Of a DNA stretch of 64,000 nucleotides, positions 31,474 through 40,681 are shown piece by piece. The notes under the pieces are model-generated. The model was not told the origin of the DNA, made no database searches, and was given only the letters and a program-made list of their open reading frames with translations. The stretch comes from Microbacterium sp. NIBRBAC000506063 (lineage in GTDB: Bacteria; Actinomycetota; Actinomycetes; Actinomycetales; Microbacteriaceae), in NCBI RefSeq assembly GCF_017968845.1, contig NZ_CP072876.1:2232001-2296000 (forward strand), in the 5' to 3' direction. Position numbers and translations under genes: made by a program. Each line of letters opens with the position of its first letter. Position 1 is the first letter of the stretch.

Positions 31474-32076
31474 TCACGGACGTGTCACCGGACGCTCGGC
31501 GATCACCTCGTCGACCAGACCGTACTCCTTGGCGCCTTCGGCGGTGAGCACGAGATCGCGGTCGGTGTCGGCGCGGAGGCGCTCCAGGTCCTGCCCGCTG
31601 TGCGCCACGAGGATCCGCTCGAGGTCGCTGCGCACGCGCACGATCTCGTCGGCCTGCAGGATGAGATCGGGGATCGCCCCGCGCCCCTGCGCGGCCGGCT
31701 GGTGCAGGATGACGCGTGCATGGGGGAGCGCGGCACGCTTCCCCGCGGCGCCGGCGGCCAGCAGCACCGCGCCGACCGAGATCGCCTGACCGACGCAGAA
31801 GGTCGCGACATCCGATCGGATGAACTGCATCGTGTCGTAGACGGCGAGCATCGCGCTCGGATCGCCGCCCTCGCAGTTGATGTACAGCTGGATGTCGCGG
31901 TCCTCGCCCTGCGCGTCCAGATGCAGCAGCTGAGCGACCAGCGCATTGGCGACGTCTGCGTCGAGCGGCGTGCCCAGGTAGATGACGCGCTCGGCGAGCA
32001 GGTGCGAGTAGACATCCATCACCCGATCGCCGCGCGGCGACTGGCTGATGACGTGGGGTATCAGCAGGTTGGGCAT
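31474..32076 (-). CDS. Accessory ClpP-family serine protease
   Basis: 200 residues. MPNLLIPHVISQSPRGDRVM, INCEGGDPSAMLAVYDTMQF, the catalytic serine in VGQAISVGAVLLAAGAAGKR and histidine in HARVILHQPAAQGRG; the aspartate is in the RDLVLTAEGAKEYGLVDEV stretch. The S-x-G-G oxyanion loop is changed to EGGDPSA. It begins one base after the stop of the upstream clpP-like gene, so they form an operon and probably a mixed double ring, as in other actinobacteria. No clpX or tig is near, so this is a second ClpP set. Confidence 0.9.
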   Translation of the reverse strand: MPNLLIPHVISQSPRGDRVMDVYSHLLAERVIYLGTPLDADVANALVAQLLHLDAQGEDRDIQLYINCEGGDPSAMLAVYDTMQFIRSDVATFCVGQAISVGAVLLAAGAAGKRAALPHARVILHQPAAQGRGAIPDLILQADEIVRVRSDLERILVAHSGQDLERLRADTDRDLVLTAEGAKEYGLVDEVIAERPVTRP

Positions 32077-32077
32077 C

Positions 32078-32698
32078 TCAGGCTCCTTCCGCGACGAGGC
32101 CTACCGCGCGCCGGGCCGGGCGCGGCATGAGGGTGGGGAAGTCCGTCGTGATCTCGTCGATGAACCCGTAGGCGCGCGCCTCCTCGGCGCTGAACCAGCG
32201 GTCGTGCAGGGAGTCTTCGAATACCCGGTCGAGGCCCTGCCCGGTGTCGGCGGCGATCAGGGCGAGCACCGTGTCGCGCGTGTGCCGGAGGTCGGCGGCC
32301 TGCAGCTCGACGTCCACCGCGGTGCCGCCGATGCCCGCCGACCCCTGGTGCAGCAGGATGCGGCTGTGCGGCAGCGCGCGACGCTTGCCCGGCGTGCCCG
32401 CAGAGAGGAGGAACTGCCCGGCGCTGCACGCGAGACCGAAGGCCACGGTCGCCACATCGCAGGGCACGGCCCGCATGAGGTCGCGGATCGCCAACATCGC
32501 CGGAACCGAGCCGCCCGGAGAGTGGATCCACAGCGTGATGTCGGCCTGCGCATCTTCGGCGGCGAGGGCCAGCAGCTGCGTCATCAGCAGCACGCCGTTG
32601 TCGTCGTCGAGCGGCCCGTCGAGCACGAGCACGCGACGGGCGAAGAGCATCCGGCGCGTGTCGGCGTCGAAGAGGTTCCGCGGGGTGTCATCTGTCAT
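32078..32698 (-). CDS. Accessory ClpP-family serine protease, first of pair
   Basis: 206 residues. LDGPLDDDNGVLLMTQLLAL, ITLWIHSPGGSVPAMLAIRD with the S-P-G-G loop, catalytic serine in LACSAGQFLLSAGTPGKRRA and histidine in HSRILLHQGSAGIGG; WFSAEEARAYGFIDEIT ends the core. The promoter region it shares with the divergent DHFR-like gene holds a perfect 12-base palindrome and three TCCGCC steps. Likely works with its downstream partner and an AAA+ unfoldase encoded elsewhere. Confidence 0.9.
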   Translation of the reverse strand: MTDDTPRNLFDADTRRMLFARRVLVLDGPLDDDNGVLLMTQLLALAAEDAQADITLWIHSPGGSVPAMLAIRDLMRAVPCDVATVAFGLACSAGQFLLSAGTPGKRRALPHSRILLHQGSAGIGGTAVDVELQAADLRHTRDTVLALIAADTGQGLDRVFEDSLHDRWFSAEEARAYGFIDEITTDFPTLMPRPARRAVGLVAEGA

Positions 32699-32721
32699 GC
32701 TCTCAGCCTGACGGCGCAGAG

Positions 32722-32759
32722 TCCGCCGCGCCGCGGAATCCGCCGACGGCGGATCCGCC
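32722..32759. promoter_or_regulatory. Candidate operator between clpP pair and DHFR-like gene
   Basis: TCCGCC occurs at 32722, 32739 and 32754, and GGCGGATCCGCC at 32748-32759 is a perfect palindrome. The position just upstream of the clpP operon would suit the ClgR-like regulator, but the sequence is not a known ClgR or PopR site. Confidence 0.3.
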
Positions 32760-32815
32760 CACGGCGGCGAGCCGCGTGTGACGGAATGTCGGATGCCGTC
32801 GGCACACTGGCAGGC

Positions 32816-33346
32816 ATGACCACCCACTTCTACACCGCGACGAGTCTCGACGGCTTCATCGCGACGCCCGAACACTCCCTGGACTGGCTGCTGTCGCAAG
32901 ACATCGACGAGCACGGGCCGATGCACTACGGAGGGTTCATCACGGGCATCGGTGCTCTCGCGATGGGCGCCTCCACATATGAATGGCTGCTGCGCAACGA
33001 CCCGGCCGGCTGGTCGTACGACATGCCGGCCTGGGTCTTCACCCATCGCGAGCTGCCCGTTCTCGACGGCGCCGACATCCGCTTCGTCTCCGGAGATGTC
33101 ACGCCCGTCCATGCGCAGATGCAGGCCGCCGCGGGCGGCAAAGACCTCTGGATCGTCGGCGGCGGCGAGCTCGTCGGTCAGTTCGCCGACGCCGGACTGC
33201 TCGACGAGGTGTGGCTGCAGTACGCGCCGGTCACCCTCGGCGCGGGAGCCCCCTTGCTGCCACGGCGCCTCGACCTGGAGCTGATCGAGGTCGCCCGCAA
33301 CCGGAGCTTCCTATGCGGGCGCTATCGGGTCGTGAAAGCTCCCTAG
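32816..33346 (+). CDS. Dihydrofolate reductase-like (RibD C-terminal) protein
   Basis: 176 residues: HFYTATSLDGFIATPEHSLD, GALAMGASTYEWLL, and DLWIVGGGELVGQFADAGLL with the G-G-G nucleotide loop, as in the RibD_C/DHFR-like family of NADPH-binding reductases. True DHFR is at 15932, so this is a paralogue of unknown substrate. A related protein is at 37488. It is followed ten bases later by dapF. Confidence 0.85.
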   Translation: MTTHFYTATSLDGFIATPEHSLDWLLSQDIDEHGPMHYGGFITGIGALAMGASTYEWLLRNDPAGWSYDMPAWVFTHRELPVLDGADIRFVSGDVTPVHAQMQAAAGGKDLWIVGGGELVGQFADAGLLDEVWLQYAPVTLGAGAPLLPRRLDLELIEVARNRSFLCGRYRVVKAP

Positions 33347-33355
33347 ACTGGGAGG

Positions 33356-34228
33356 ATGGTCGCATTCACCAAGGGGCACGGGACGGGCAACGACTTCGTC
33401 ATCATCGCCGATCCCGATGGTGCTCTAGAGCTGAGCACCGAGCAGATCGCGGCTCTGTGCGACCGCAACTTCGGCATCGGGGGCGACGGACTGCTGCGCG
33501 TCGTCCGCTCGACGGTCATCGCCGAGGGCGAGGGGATCCTTGCCGAGGAGCCCGAGGCCGAGTGGTTCATGGACTACCGCAACGCCGACGGATCGATCGC
33601 CGAGATGTGCGGCAACGGCATCCGGGTCTTCGCCCACTACCTCGTCCGTTCCGGGCTCGCGACGATCGAGCCGGGCTCGACGCTGCCCATCGGCACGCGC
33701 ACGGGCGTTCGCGACGTCACCCGCAGCGAGAACGGCTACCAGGTCGACCTCGGCCGGTGGCGGCTGTCGGGAGACGACCCGCTGACGAGCGTGTCAGGAC
33801 TGGCGGTGCCACGCCCCGGCCTCGGCATCGACGTCGGCAATCCGCATGTCGTGGTGGCGCTGGCCTCCGAACAGGAGCTCGCCGGGCTCGACCTGCACCG
33901 GCCGCCGGTTCTCGACCCGGTGCTCCCCGAGGGCGCGAACATCGAGTTCGTCGTCCCCGGCGAGCCGCTCGTGCGCGACGGCGTCGGCCGGGTCAGGATG
34001 CGTGTGCACGAACGCGGGGTCGGTGAGACCCTCAGCTGCGGCACCGGCGTCGCGGCCACCGCGCTCGCGGTGCGGCACTGGGCGGGAGAGGGCGCGCCCG
34101 ACCACTGGCGCGTGGAGGTGCCCGGCGGCACGCTGGGCGTGCGCATGTTCCCCGCCGAGGATGGCGAGCACGTCGGACTCTCCGGGCCCGCGCAACTGGT
34201 CTACTCGGGCGAGATCGCGCTCGCGTAG
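33356..34228 (+). CDS. dapF: Diaminopimelate epimerase
   Basis: 290 residues, intact. It interconverts LL- and meso-diaminopimelate using two cysteines: [18 protein letters not shown] and [36 protein letters not shown] is the usual start. TAGACT lies six bases before the ATG. Third lysine/diaminopimelate gene of the window. Confidence 0.96.
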   Translation: MVAFTKGHGTGNDFVIIADPDGALELSTEQIAALCDRNFGIGGDGLLRVVRSTVIAEGEGILAEEPEAEWFMDYRNADGSIAEMCGNGIRVFAHYLVRSGLATIEPGSTLPIGTRTGVRDVTRSENGYQVDLGRWRLSGDDPLTSVSGLAVPRPGLGIDVGNPHVVVALASEQELAGLDLHRPPVLDPVLPEGANIEFVVPGEPLVRDGVGRVRMRVHERGVGETLSCGTGVAATALAVRHWAGEGAPDHWRVEVPGGTLGVRMFPAEDGEHVGLSGPAQLVYSGEIALA

Positions 34229-34289
34229 GTCTTCTCCCGGTCGTCCCGCGAGCCGACGTAGAGTCGACACGCAGTACGTCGATCGGCCG

Positions 34290-34374
34290 AGGTCACCGCG
34301 TTTCGTCACTTCGACGCGCTGCGCTTGCTCAGTACACTGCTCGGTCGCCTGCGGCGTCCTCGCTCAACGACCGG
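34290..34374. repeat. Family 3 repeat, copy 3
   Basis: On the minus strand the element opens CCGGTCGTTGAGCGAGGACG and ends GAAACGCGGTGACCT, with a diverged middle. It occupies most of the 135-base gap between dapF and the converging methyltransferase gene and holds the stop codon of the latter. Confidence 0.65.
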
Positions 34375-35022
34375 AAGAGGGCGTTGCCACCGCGACCTCG
34401 TCGGTCTGCGGCGAGCCGTGCTTGCGCACCTTGATCACGCGGTAGCCGCGGCCCGTCGCTGTGCGGTAGACGCTGTATCCCTTGTCGAAGTTCGCCGCCA
34501 GCCACCGCTGCAAGGAGTCGGCGCCCAGATTGCGCTGCACCACCAACCAGGCGTCGCTGCGCTCGTCCAGCCGCGGGATCCACCGATCGAGCAGATCGTG
34601 CAGCTGGTTCTTGCCGACGCGGATGGGCGGATTGGAGCGGATTGTGCGGAACACGACGTCATCGGGAACATCGTCGGGCTGTACGGCGTTGATGTTCTTC
34701 AGGCCCAGGCTCTCGGCGTTGCGGCGTACGAGGTCGAGGGAGCGCTCATTGACGTCGACGGCCCAGATCGTCGCGCGAGGAGCGCTCAGCGCGAGAGAGA
34801 TGCTGATGGGCCCCCATCCGCATCCGAGATCCAGGAAGTCGCCGCCGGGAGGCGCGGGAGGCGTATTGGCGAGGAGCACAGCGGTGCCGGCATCGAGGCG
34901 GTCCGGGCTGAAAACCCCGCTGCGGTGGTGAGTTCCCACTCTCGGCCTGCGAGAGTGACACGGATCTTTCGCAGGTTCTCCGCACTTGCCGGGGCCGCGC
35001 TGAAGTAGTGGTCTGACCCCAT
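34364..35022 (-). CDS. Class I methyltransferase, RsmC/RlmG-like (one frameshift)
   Basis: About 219 residues. GSDHYFSAAPASAENLRKIR at the start, SAM site FLDLGCGWGPISISLAL, and FRTIRSNPPIRVGK, the N-P-P motif of rRNA guanine-N2 methyltransferases such as RsmC. A base is missing near 34913 (GGGG-type run), where AAGVFSPDRLDAGTAVLL continues. TACGCT lies six bases before the ATG. It converges on dapF. The last three codons GGT-CGT-TGA come from the family 3 repeat. Confidence 0.88.
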
Positions 35023-35093
35023 ACGGTGAGCGTACCGGACAGGTGGGGTTAAGGTTAAGGCGCTCTTCCGCGCGATGAGGTTGCGAGGAGCAG

Positions 35094-36623
35094 ATGCACA
35101 AGACTAAGGAACGAATGACACAGCCGACAGACGAGACACCGCAGACCGATCCGCTGGATCGTGTGCTCCAGAGCGCGCAGAAGCGCACCGAAGCGCGCGT
35201 GTTCGGCGCGGCGCAGGCGCTGCAGGACGAGGCCACCGCCGGGCATACGATCGCCGACGGCGAGCAGTGGGACCTCGAGGAGCGGCGTGCCCTGCGGCGG
35301 GTCGAAGGGCTCTCCACGGAGCTCGAAGACGTCACCGAGGTCGAGTACCGCCAGCTTCGCCTGGAGCGGGTCGTGCTCGTGGGCGTGTATCCCGCCGGAG
35401 CGCAGTCGGATGCCGAGAACTCCCTCCGTGAGCTCGCCGCCCTGTCCGAGACCGCCGGGGCGCGGGTGCTCGACGGTGTGCTGCAGCGGCGTCCGAACCC
35501 GGACCCCGCCACCTATCTCGGTCGCGGCAAGGCGGAGGAGCTGCGTGATCTGGTCGCGGCATCCGGAGCCGACACCGTCGTCGTCGACACCGAACTCGCG
35601 GCCAGCCAGCGGCGTGCCCTGGAGGACGTCGTCAAGGTCAAGGTGATCGACCGCACGACCGTCATCCTCGACATCTTCAGCCAGCACGCCAAGAGCCGCG
35701 AGGGCAAGGCGCAGGTCGAGCTCGCGCAGCTCGAGTATCTGCTGCCGCGCCTGCGCGGCTGGGGCGACTCGATGAGCCGTCAGGCCGGTGGTCAAGTTGG
35801 CGCCGGCGGCGCCGGTATGGGCTCGCGCGGTCCGGGTGAGACGAAGATCGAGCTGGACCGTCGCCGCATCCGCACCCGCATGGCGCAGCTGCGCCGTCAG
35901 ATCCGCGGCTTCGCGCCCGCGCGCGACGCCAAGCGCGCCGAGCGCAAGCGCCACACGATCCCCTCCGTCGCGATCGCCGGGTACACGAACGCCGGCAAGT
36001 CGAGTCTGCTCAATGCCCTCACCAACGCGGGTGTGCTCGTCGAGAACGCGCTGTTCGCGACGCTGGATGCGACCGTGCGCCGCACGGAGACCTCCGACGG
36101 GCGCGTGTTCACACTGACCGACACGGTCGGATTCGTGCGCAACCTGCCGCACCAGCTGGTCGAGGCGTTCCGCTCGACCCTGGAGGAGGTGGCCGATGCC
36201 GACGTCATCGTCCACGTCGTCGACGGCTCGCATCCGGACCCCGCCGGGCAGCTGCAGACCGTCCGCGACGTGATGGGGGATGTCGGCGCGCGCGACATCC
36301 CGGAGATCGTCGCCTTCAACAAGGCCGACCTGCTCAGCGCCGACGATCGGCTCGTGCTGCAAGGGCTGGAGCCGAAGGCCCACTTCGTCTCCTCCCGCAC
36401 GGGTGAGGGGATCGCGGGGCTGCGGCAGACGATCGAGGAGACGCTGCCGCGTCCGGCCGTCGAGATCCACGCGATCGTGCCCTACGACCGGGGCGGTCTC
36501 GTCTCGGCGATCCACGAGAGCGGCATCCTGCTGTCGTCGGAGCATCGCGAGACGGGCACCGAGGTGCGCGCCCACGTCTCCGAGCGGCTCGCGGCCGAGC
36601 TCGCGCCCTTCGCGGTCGGGTGA
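35094..36623 (+). CDS. hflX: GTPase HflX
   Basis: 509 residues, intact. A ribosome-associated GTPase that rescues stalled ribosomes. HflX domain: LDGVLQRRPNPDPATYLGRG and EYLLPRLRGWGDSMSRQAGG, then GMGSRGPGETKIELDRRRI; GTPase motifs G1 GYTNAGKSSLLNALT, G3 DTVGFVRNLPH, G4 NKADLL. GAGGAGCAG precedes the ATG at 35094; an internal ATG seven codons on is the alternative. Confidence 0.96.
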   Translation: MHKTKERMTQPTDETPQTDPLDRVLQSAQKRTEARVFGAAQALQDEATAGHTIADGEQWDLEERRALRRVEGLSTELEDVTEVEYRQLRLERVVLVGVYPAGAQSDAENSLRELAALSETAGARVLDGVLQRRPNPDPATYLGRGKAEELRDLVAASGADTVVVDTELAASQRRALEDVVKVKVIDRTTVILDIFSQHAKSREGKAQVELAQLEYLLPRLRGWGDSMSRQAGGQVGAGGAGMGSRGPGETKIELDRRRIRTRMAQLRRQIRGFAPARDAKRAERKRHTIPSVAIAGYTNAGKSSLLNALTNAGVLVENALFATLDATVRRTETSDGRVFTLTDTVGFVRNLPHQLVEAFRSTLEEVADADVIVHVVDGSHPDPAGQLQTVRDVMGDVGARDIPEIVAFNKADLLSADDRLVLQGLEPKAHFVSSRTGEGIAGLRQTIEETLPRPAVEIHAIVPYDRGGLVSAIHESGILLSSEHRETGTEVRAHVSERLAAELAPFAVG

Positions 36624-36674
36624 GCGGGTCTCGGCTGCCTCCGACCAATCGGTCCGTATGCGGGTGTGGTCGTG

Positions 36675-36797
36675 CGATCCGCAGGAGCGAGCGATCCGTC
36701 TGCAGGAGCGAGCGAGGGAATCGCCCGTCCTGGTCGCGTCACCAGGGCACGCAGGCGCCAACGCTCCTGCAGACGGGGAGCATCCTCCTGCACACGG
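36675..36797. repeat. Family 1 palindromic repeat cluster, copy D
   Basis: Direct units at 36675-36690 (CGATCCGCAGGAGCGA) and 36696-36711 (CCGTCTGCAGGAGCGA), inverted units at 36761-36776 (ACGCTCCTGCAGACGG) and 36782-36797 (ATCCTCCTGCACACGG). It lies between converging hflX and the SIMPL gene, the same placement as copy A. Confidence 0.8.
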
Positions 36798-36821
36798 TCG
36801 TGTGCGGCCGGGTCTCTCTGT

Positions 36822-37478
36822 TCAGCGGGCGGTGAAGCGCGCCTCGACCGTCGCCGACACCACGATGTCGGCGGGCTGGAACTCCATGTTCGCGCCGCCC
36901 GCAGCATCCGAGGCGAAGGCGACCGCCCGGAGCATCGGCTGTGCGCTCTCCTGGTGCTGCAGAAGCCCCTGGTCGGCGATGGAGACCGGCGATACGCTCG
37001 TGCGCCCGAGCGCGGTCGCATAGGCCTGTGCGCGGCGCACGGCGACCTGGATCGCCTCGGTGGCGACGTCCTGCTCGATCGCGCGGCGCGTCTGCGGCGT
37101 GAGCGCCCAGTCGACGTGGCCGATCTCGACGGCGTCCCAGGCCGAGACGTCGGTCACCCACAGGGAGAGCGCGCTGAAGTCCGCGAAGGTCGCGGTGAAG
37201 TCGATGCTCGCGTGGAAGACGGGCGCGAGGCGCTTGCCCTCCGGGTTCCAGGGGCGCTCGGCCCGTACCGAGAGTCGGGTGCTCGACCACTCTACGAGCG
37301 TGCCGGCATCCGATCCGGCCGTCAGGCTCTCACGCACGGGGTCGGCGGAGCGGCCCGCCTCGTCGAGCACGGTGGCCCGCTCCGGGCCTTCCGTGCGCAC
37401 CGTGACGTGCACCGTCGCCCGCTCCGGCACCACACGCACCTCCTGTTCGCCGCGGACCGTGATCGTGACCTCGCTCAT
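36822..37478 (-). CDS. SIMPL domain protein (DUF541)
   Basis: 218 residues: MSEVTITVRGEQEVRVVPER, then AIEQDVATEAIQVAVRRAQA and YATALGR, the conserved core of SIMPL/DUF541 proteins, some of which relate to oxidative stress. No signal peptide, so probably cytoplasmic, which is usual for this actinobacterial branch. TAGCAT lies six bases before the ATG. The preceding DHFR-like gene ends nine bases upstream. Confidence 0.85.
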   Translation of the reverse strand: MSEVTITVRGEQEVRVVPERATVHVTVRTEGPERATVLDEAGRSADPVRESLTAGSDAGTLVEWSSTRLSVRAERPWNPEGKRLAPVFHASIDFTATFADFSALSLWVTDVSAWDAVEIGHVDWALTPQTRRAIEQDVATEAIQVAVRRAQAYATALGRTSVSPVSIADQGLLQHQESAQPMLRAVAFASDAAGGANMEFQPADIVVSATVEARFTAR

Positions 37479-37487
37479 GATGCGATG

Positions 37488-38059
37488 CTACTCCGACGCG
37501 CTCTCGCCGCGCGGGACCGCATACCGCAGGAGCGCGCCCCGGTGTCGAGCGGGCGCGCGTCGAGCAGGGTCAGCGGCCGCGGCTGGTCGGCGGGTTTGAA
37601 CAGCGGGTTGCCGGCGCCGAGGATGACGGGGGAGACGCCGACGAGCAGTTCGTCGACGAGCCCGGCCTCGAGCAGCGCATCGGTCAGCTCGGCGCTGCCG
37701 AACACGTAGATCGGTCGTTCGCCCTCCTGCTTGCGGCGGGTGAGCTCGCCGACGATGTCCGAGGCGACCTCGGTGTTCTGCCAGGTCGCCTCGGCGAGGG
37801 TTCGCGATGCGACGAGCTTGGGCGCGGAGTTCATGTACGCGGCGATCTCGGGATCGTCGGTCGCGCTCTGCCAGTGGGCGGCCATGCCCTCGTAGGTCAC
37901 GCGTCCGAAGACGAGCAGTCCGAGGTTCTCGCCGAAGCTCAGGCTGAGCTCGCGCAGGTCCTCGCCCCAGATGTACTCGTGCAGCGCGAGGTTCCAGGGC
38001 TGCGTTCCCTCGAAGTAGCCGTCGAGCGAGATGACGTTCCAGACGATGAGCTTGGCCAT
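37488..38059 (-). CDS. Dihydrofolate reductase-like protein (one frameshift)
   Basis: About 190 residues: MAKLIVWNVISLDGYFEGTQ, GLLVFGRVTYEGMAAHW, and PIYVFGSAELTDALLEAGLV; the RibD_C/DHFR-like fold as at 32816. A base is missing near 37525, after which ALLRYAVPRGESASE ends the protein. Substrate unknown. Runs into the SIMPL gene. Confidence 0.82.
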
Positions 38060-38216
38060 GGTGTCCAGTCTCACGTCCCGCGGATGCGGCGTCCAGGGGT
38101 CTGGCGCAGGAATGGCGCCGGGGCGGCATCCGTTGTATTCTGTAATGCTCGGGTGCACGGCATCCGGGTTGGTAATTCCACAGTGTGACAACGGCTTCCT
38201 TCGCGAGAAGGACCAC

Positions 38217-38583
38217 GGGGCTGATCGGTTTCGACAGCGCCTGTGAATCCACGAGAAGCGGGCCGAGGATGCAGAGTTATCTCGTAAACGCTCTCTGCAA
38301 ACCAATAGTTGCCGATGCAAAGCGCAACGACTTCGCCCTCGCTGCCTAAGCGAGCCCGATAGTCCGTCAGACCGTGGCTGATCTCGACACGGACTCTGGC
38401 GTCATCTAGAGATCTTGCTGAGCGGTGGCGTCTGGACGCCGCTCGGGACTTTTCCCAGACTGGGCTCGTCGACTTAGGTGTCTGTGACAAAGGTCGGAGC
38501 CGAGCAGAACGCTTCCACAGACTGCGCCCGGAGAAGGCGTGGAGACTCAGTGCTGGACGGGGGTTCGATTCCCCCCAGCTCCA
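38217..38583 (+). ncRNA. ssrA: Transfer-messenger RNA
   Basis: Begins GGGGCTGATCGGTTTCGACA, the universal tmRNA opening, and ends GGTTCGATTCCCCCCAGCTC then CA; the 5' GGGGCTG pairs with 3' CAGCTCC. The tag frame resumes after AATAGTT and reads ADAKRNDFALAA before TAA, the usual ALAA end for degradation by ClpXP. The 3' CCA is not encoded in full (A then CGA). It rescues stalled ribosomes; a strong terminator follows. Confidence 0.97.
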
Positions 38584-38611
38584 CGAAAGAACCAAGTCGT
38601 TGTCATAGATG

Positions 38612-38656
38612 AAGCCCCGCACCCCTTGCCATGACAAGGGGGTGCGGGGCTTTTTC
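38612..38656 (+). terminator. Rho-independent terminator of ssrA
   Basis: AAGCCCCGCACCCCTTG, loop CCATGA, CAAGGGGGTGCGGGGCTT and a T-run: a near-perfect GC-rich stem followed by TTTTTC. Confidence 0.95.
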
Positions 38657-38705
38657 GTTGCTCGACATGTGCGGTACGGCCGCAGAGCGGAGGCCGACCG
38701 CGAGC

Positions 38706-38727
38706 TGTCACTCAGAGTTCACCCGAC
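38706..38727 (+). promoter_or_regulatory. Candidate PHO box before the phosphonate operon
   Basis: Two adjacent 11-base steps, TGTCACTCAGA and GTTCACCCGAC, resemble the direct repeats bound by PhoP in actinobacteria (GTTCACC core). They lie about 140 bases before phnD, in a 208-base gap with no other clear signal. Suggests induction by phosphate starvation. Confidence 0.4.
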
Positions 38728-38864
38728 GATCGCCGGTGTTGAGGTGGGCGTCACCTGCTGCCCGTAGCTTCATGGGCGGACCCGGGGCCGTGTTCGCATG
38801 CCCAGGCGTGCGTACAGGGCGCGGATCCTCCCCTGTGTATCCCTCTCAGAAAGAGTCCTGTCAC

Positions 38865-39788
38865 ATGAAGCTCTCCAAGGTCGCCGCGGCATCCGCTGCC
38901 GCTGTGCTCGCCCTGTCCCTCGCCGCCTGTAGCGGGGACGCCTCCGGCGCCGAATCCGAAGGCTACGCCAAGGACGCCGACACGCTCGTCATGGGCATGG
39001 TTCCCGACCAGCAGTCGGTCGAGAACAACTTCCAGCCGCTCGTCGACTACATCGAGGAAGTCACCGGCAAGAACGTCGAGCTCATCGAGTCGGCCAACTA
39101 CGCCGCGCTCGTCGAGGCCGCGATCGCCGGTCGCATCGACATCGGCTCCTTCTCCGGCTTCACCTTCGTCGCCGCGCAGAACGGCGGCGCCAACCTCATC
39201 CCGATCGGCGTGACGGTCACCCAGGAGGGCGAGGAGCCCGGCTACGAGTCGGTGGCGATCGTGCCCGCAGGCTCGGACATCACCTCCATCGAGGGTTTCC
39301 GCGGCAAGAACGTCTGCTTCGTCGACCCGGGCTCGACCTCGGGCTACCTGTACCCCTCGGCGGAGCTGCTCGCGGTGGGCATCGACCCCGAGACCGACAT
39401 CACCCCGGTGTTCGCCGGCGGCCACGACGCCTCGGCGCAGAAGACCGCGCAGGGCGTGGAGTGCGACGCGGGCTTCGCCGAGGACGCGGTCGTCGACGTC
39501 ACGGGCGTGCAGCAGGGCCTCTTCGCCGAGGGCGACCTGGTCTCCGTGAACCGCACGACCGTCCCGGGCGCGCCGCTGGTCATCTCGGGCAACCTGCCAC
39601 AGGACGTCCAGGACGAGCTGACCTCTTCGCTGCAGAACATCACCCGCGCCGACATCGAGGCCAAGGGCATCGAGATCACCGAGGCCTTCGCCGCCTACTT
39701 CTTCGAGCTCGTGCCCGTCGAGGACTCGTACTACGACAGCGTGCGTCTCGTCTGCGAGCAGACCGGCGCCGCCCAGTGCACGCCGTGA
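38865..39788 (+). CDS. phnD: Phosphonate ABC transporter substrate-binding lipoprotein
   Basis: 307 residues. A lipoprotein signal, VAAASAAAVLALSLAACSGD, puts it on the outer face of the membrane. TLVMGMVPDQQSVENNFQPL and VELIESANYAALVEAAIAGR are typical of PhnD/PtxB-like binding proteins for organophosphonates or phosphite, and VCFVDPGSTSGYLYPSAELL is the ligand loop (D-P-x-S-T-S-G). Start chosen at the ATG just before the signal peptide. First gene of a five-gene operon. Confidence 0.93.
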   Translation: MKLSKVAAASAAAVLALSLAACSGDASGAESEGYAKDADTLVMGMVPDQQSVENNFQPLVDYIEEVTGKNVELIESANYAALVEAAIAGRIDIGSFSGFTFVAAQNGGANLIPIGVTVTQEGEEPGYESVAIVPAGSDITSIEGFRGKNVCFVDPGSTSGYLYPSAELLAVGIDPETDITPVFAGGHDASAQKTAQGVECDAGFAEDAVVDVTGVQQGLFAEGDLVSVNRTTVPGAPLVISGNLPQDVQDELTSSLQNITRADIEAKGIEITEAFAAYFFELVPVEDSYYDSVRLVCEQTGAAQCTP

Positions 39789-39833
39789 TCTGATCACCCG
39801 ACGCACCGCTGAGCACAAGGACGAGACAGGCTG

Positions 39834-40681
39834 ATGAGCACCGAGAGAGTTATCGAACTGACGGATGTCCGCAAGGACTTCGGGAAGACCCGCGCGCTGA
39901 AGGACGTGTCGCTGGGCATCGAGCAGGGGGAGATCGTGGTCCTGCTCGGGCTCTCCGGCTCGGGCAAGTCCACGCTCCTGCGCCACCTCGACGGACTCGA
40001 GCAGCCCACCTCCGGCACCGTCACGGTGCTGGGGGAGGAGGTGCCGAGTCTGACGGGAGCGCGGATGCGGGGGCTGCGCAGTCGCGTCGGCTTCATCTTC
40101 CAGCAGTTCGAGCTCGTCGGTCCTCTGACCGTGCTCGAGAACGTGCTCACCGGGTCTCTCTCGCAGCTGTGGGGTCCGCGACTGGGGCTTCCCACCTACC
40201 CCGCGCGCTGCGCGAGAAGGCCTTCGATCTGCTCGAGGAGGTGGGTATCGGCGCGCAGGCGTTCCAGCGCGCCGATACCCTCTCCGGTGGGCAGCAGCAG
40301 CGCGTGGCGATCGCCCGCGCGCTCATGCAGGACCCCGAGATCCTCCTCGCCGACGAGCCCGTCGCCTCGCTCGATCCCGAGTCGAGCGAGCAGGTGATGA
40401 ATCTCATCCGCGAGATCGGCATGCGCCGTCATCTCACGGTCGTGTGCAGCCTTCACCAGGTGGAGCTGGCGCTGGCCTGGGCCGACCGCATCATCGGGCT
40501 CCGACACGGCGAGATCGTGCTCGACACGCCCGCCGAGGGCCTCAGCAAGGAGGCGGTGATGGAGATCTACGGCCGCGTCGCCACCTCCACGAGCGAGCTG
40601 ACGGCCGTCGCCGAGGAGCTCAGCGCGGCTGCCGCCGAAGTCCAGGCGCTCGCGACGGAGCGCTCGGGAGCGCACGGATGA
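39834..40681 (+). CDS. phnC: Phosphonate ABC transporter ATP-binding protein (one frameshift)
   Basis: About 283 residues. Walker A VLLGLSGSGKSTLLRHLDGL, signature LSGGQQQRVAIARALMQDPE, Walker B LLADEPVASLDPESS. A base is missing near 40197, after which ALREKAFDLLEEVGIG continues. An alanine/glutamate-rich tail of about 30 residues is extra. The stop overlaps phnE (ATGA). Confidence 0.93.

Noticed and set aside
32816..33346. RibD-like protein as part of riboflavin synthesis with ribH
   Set aside because: It lacks the deaminase domain and key RibD reductase context; DHFR-like stand-alone proteins of this type are common and unrelated to riboflavin.
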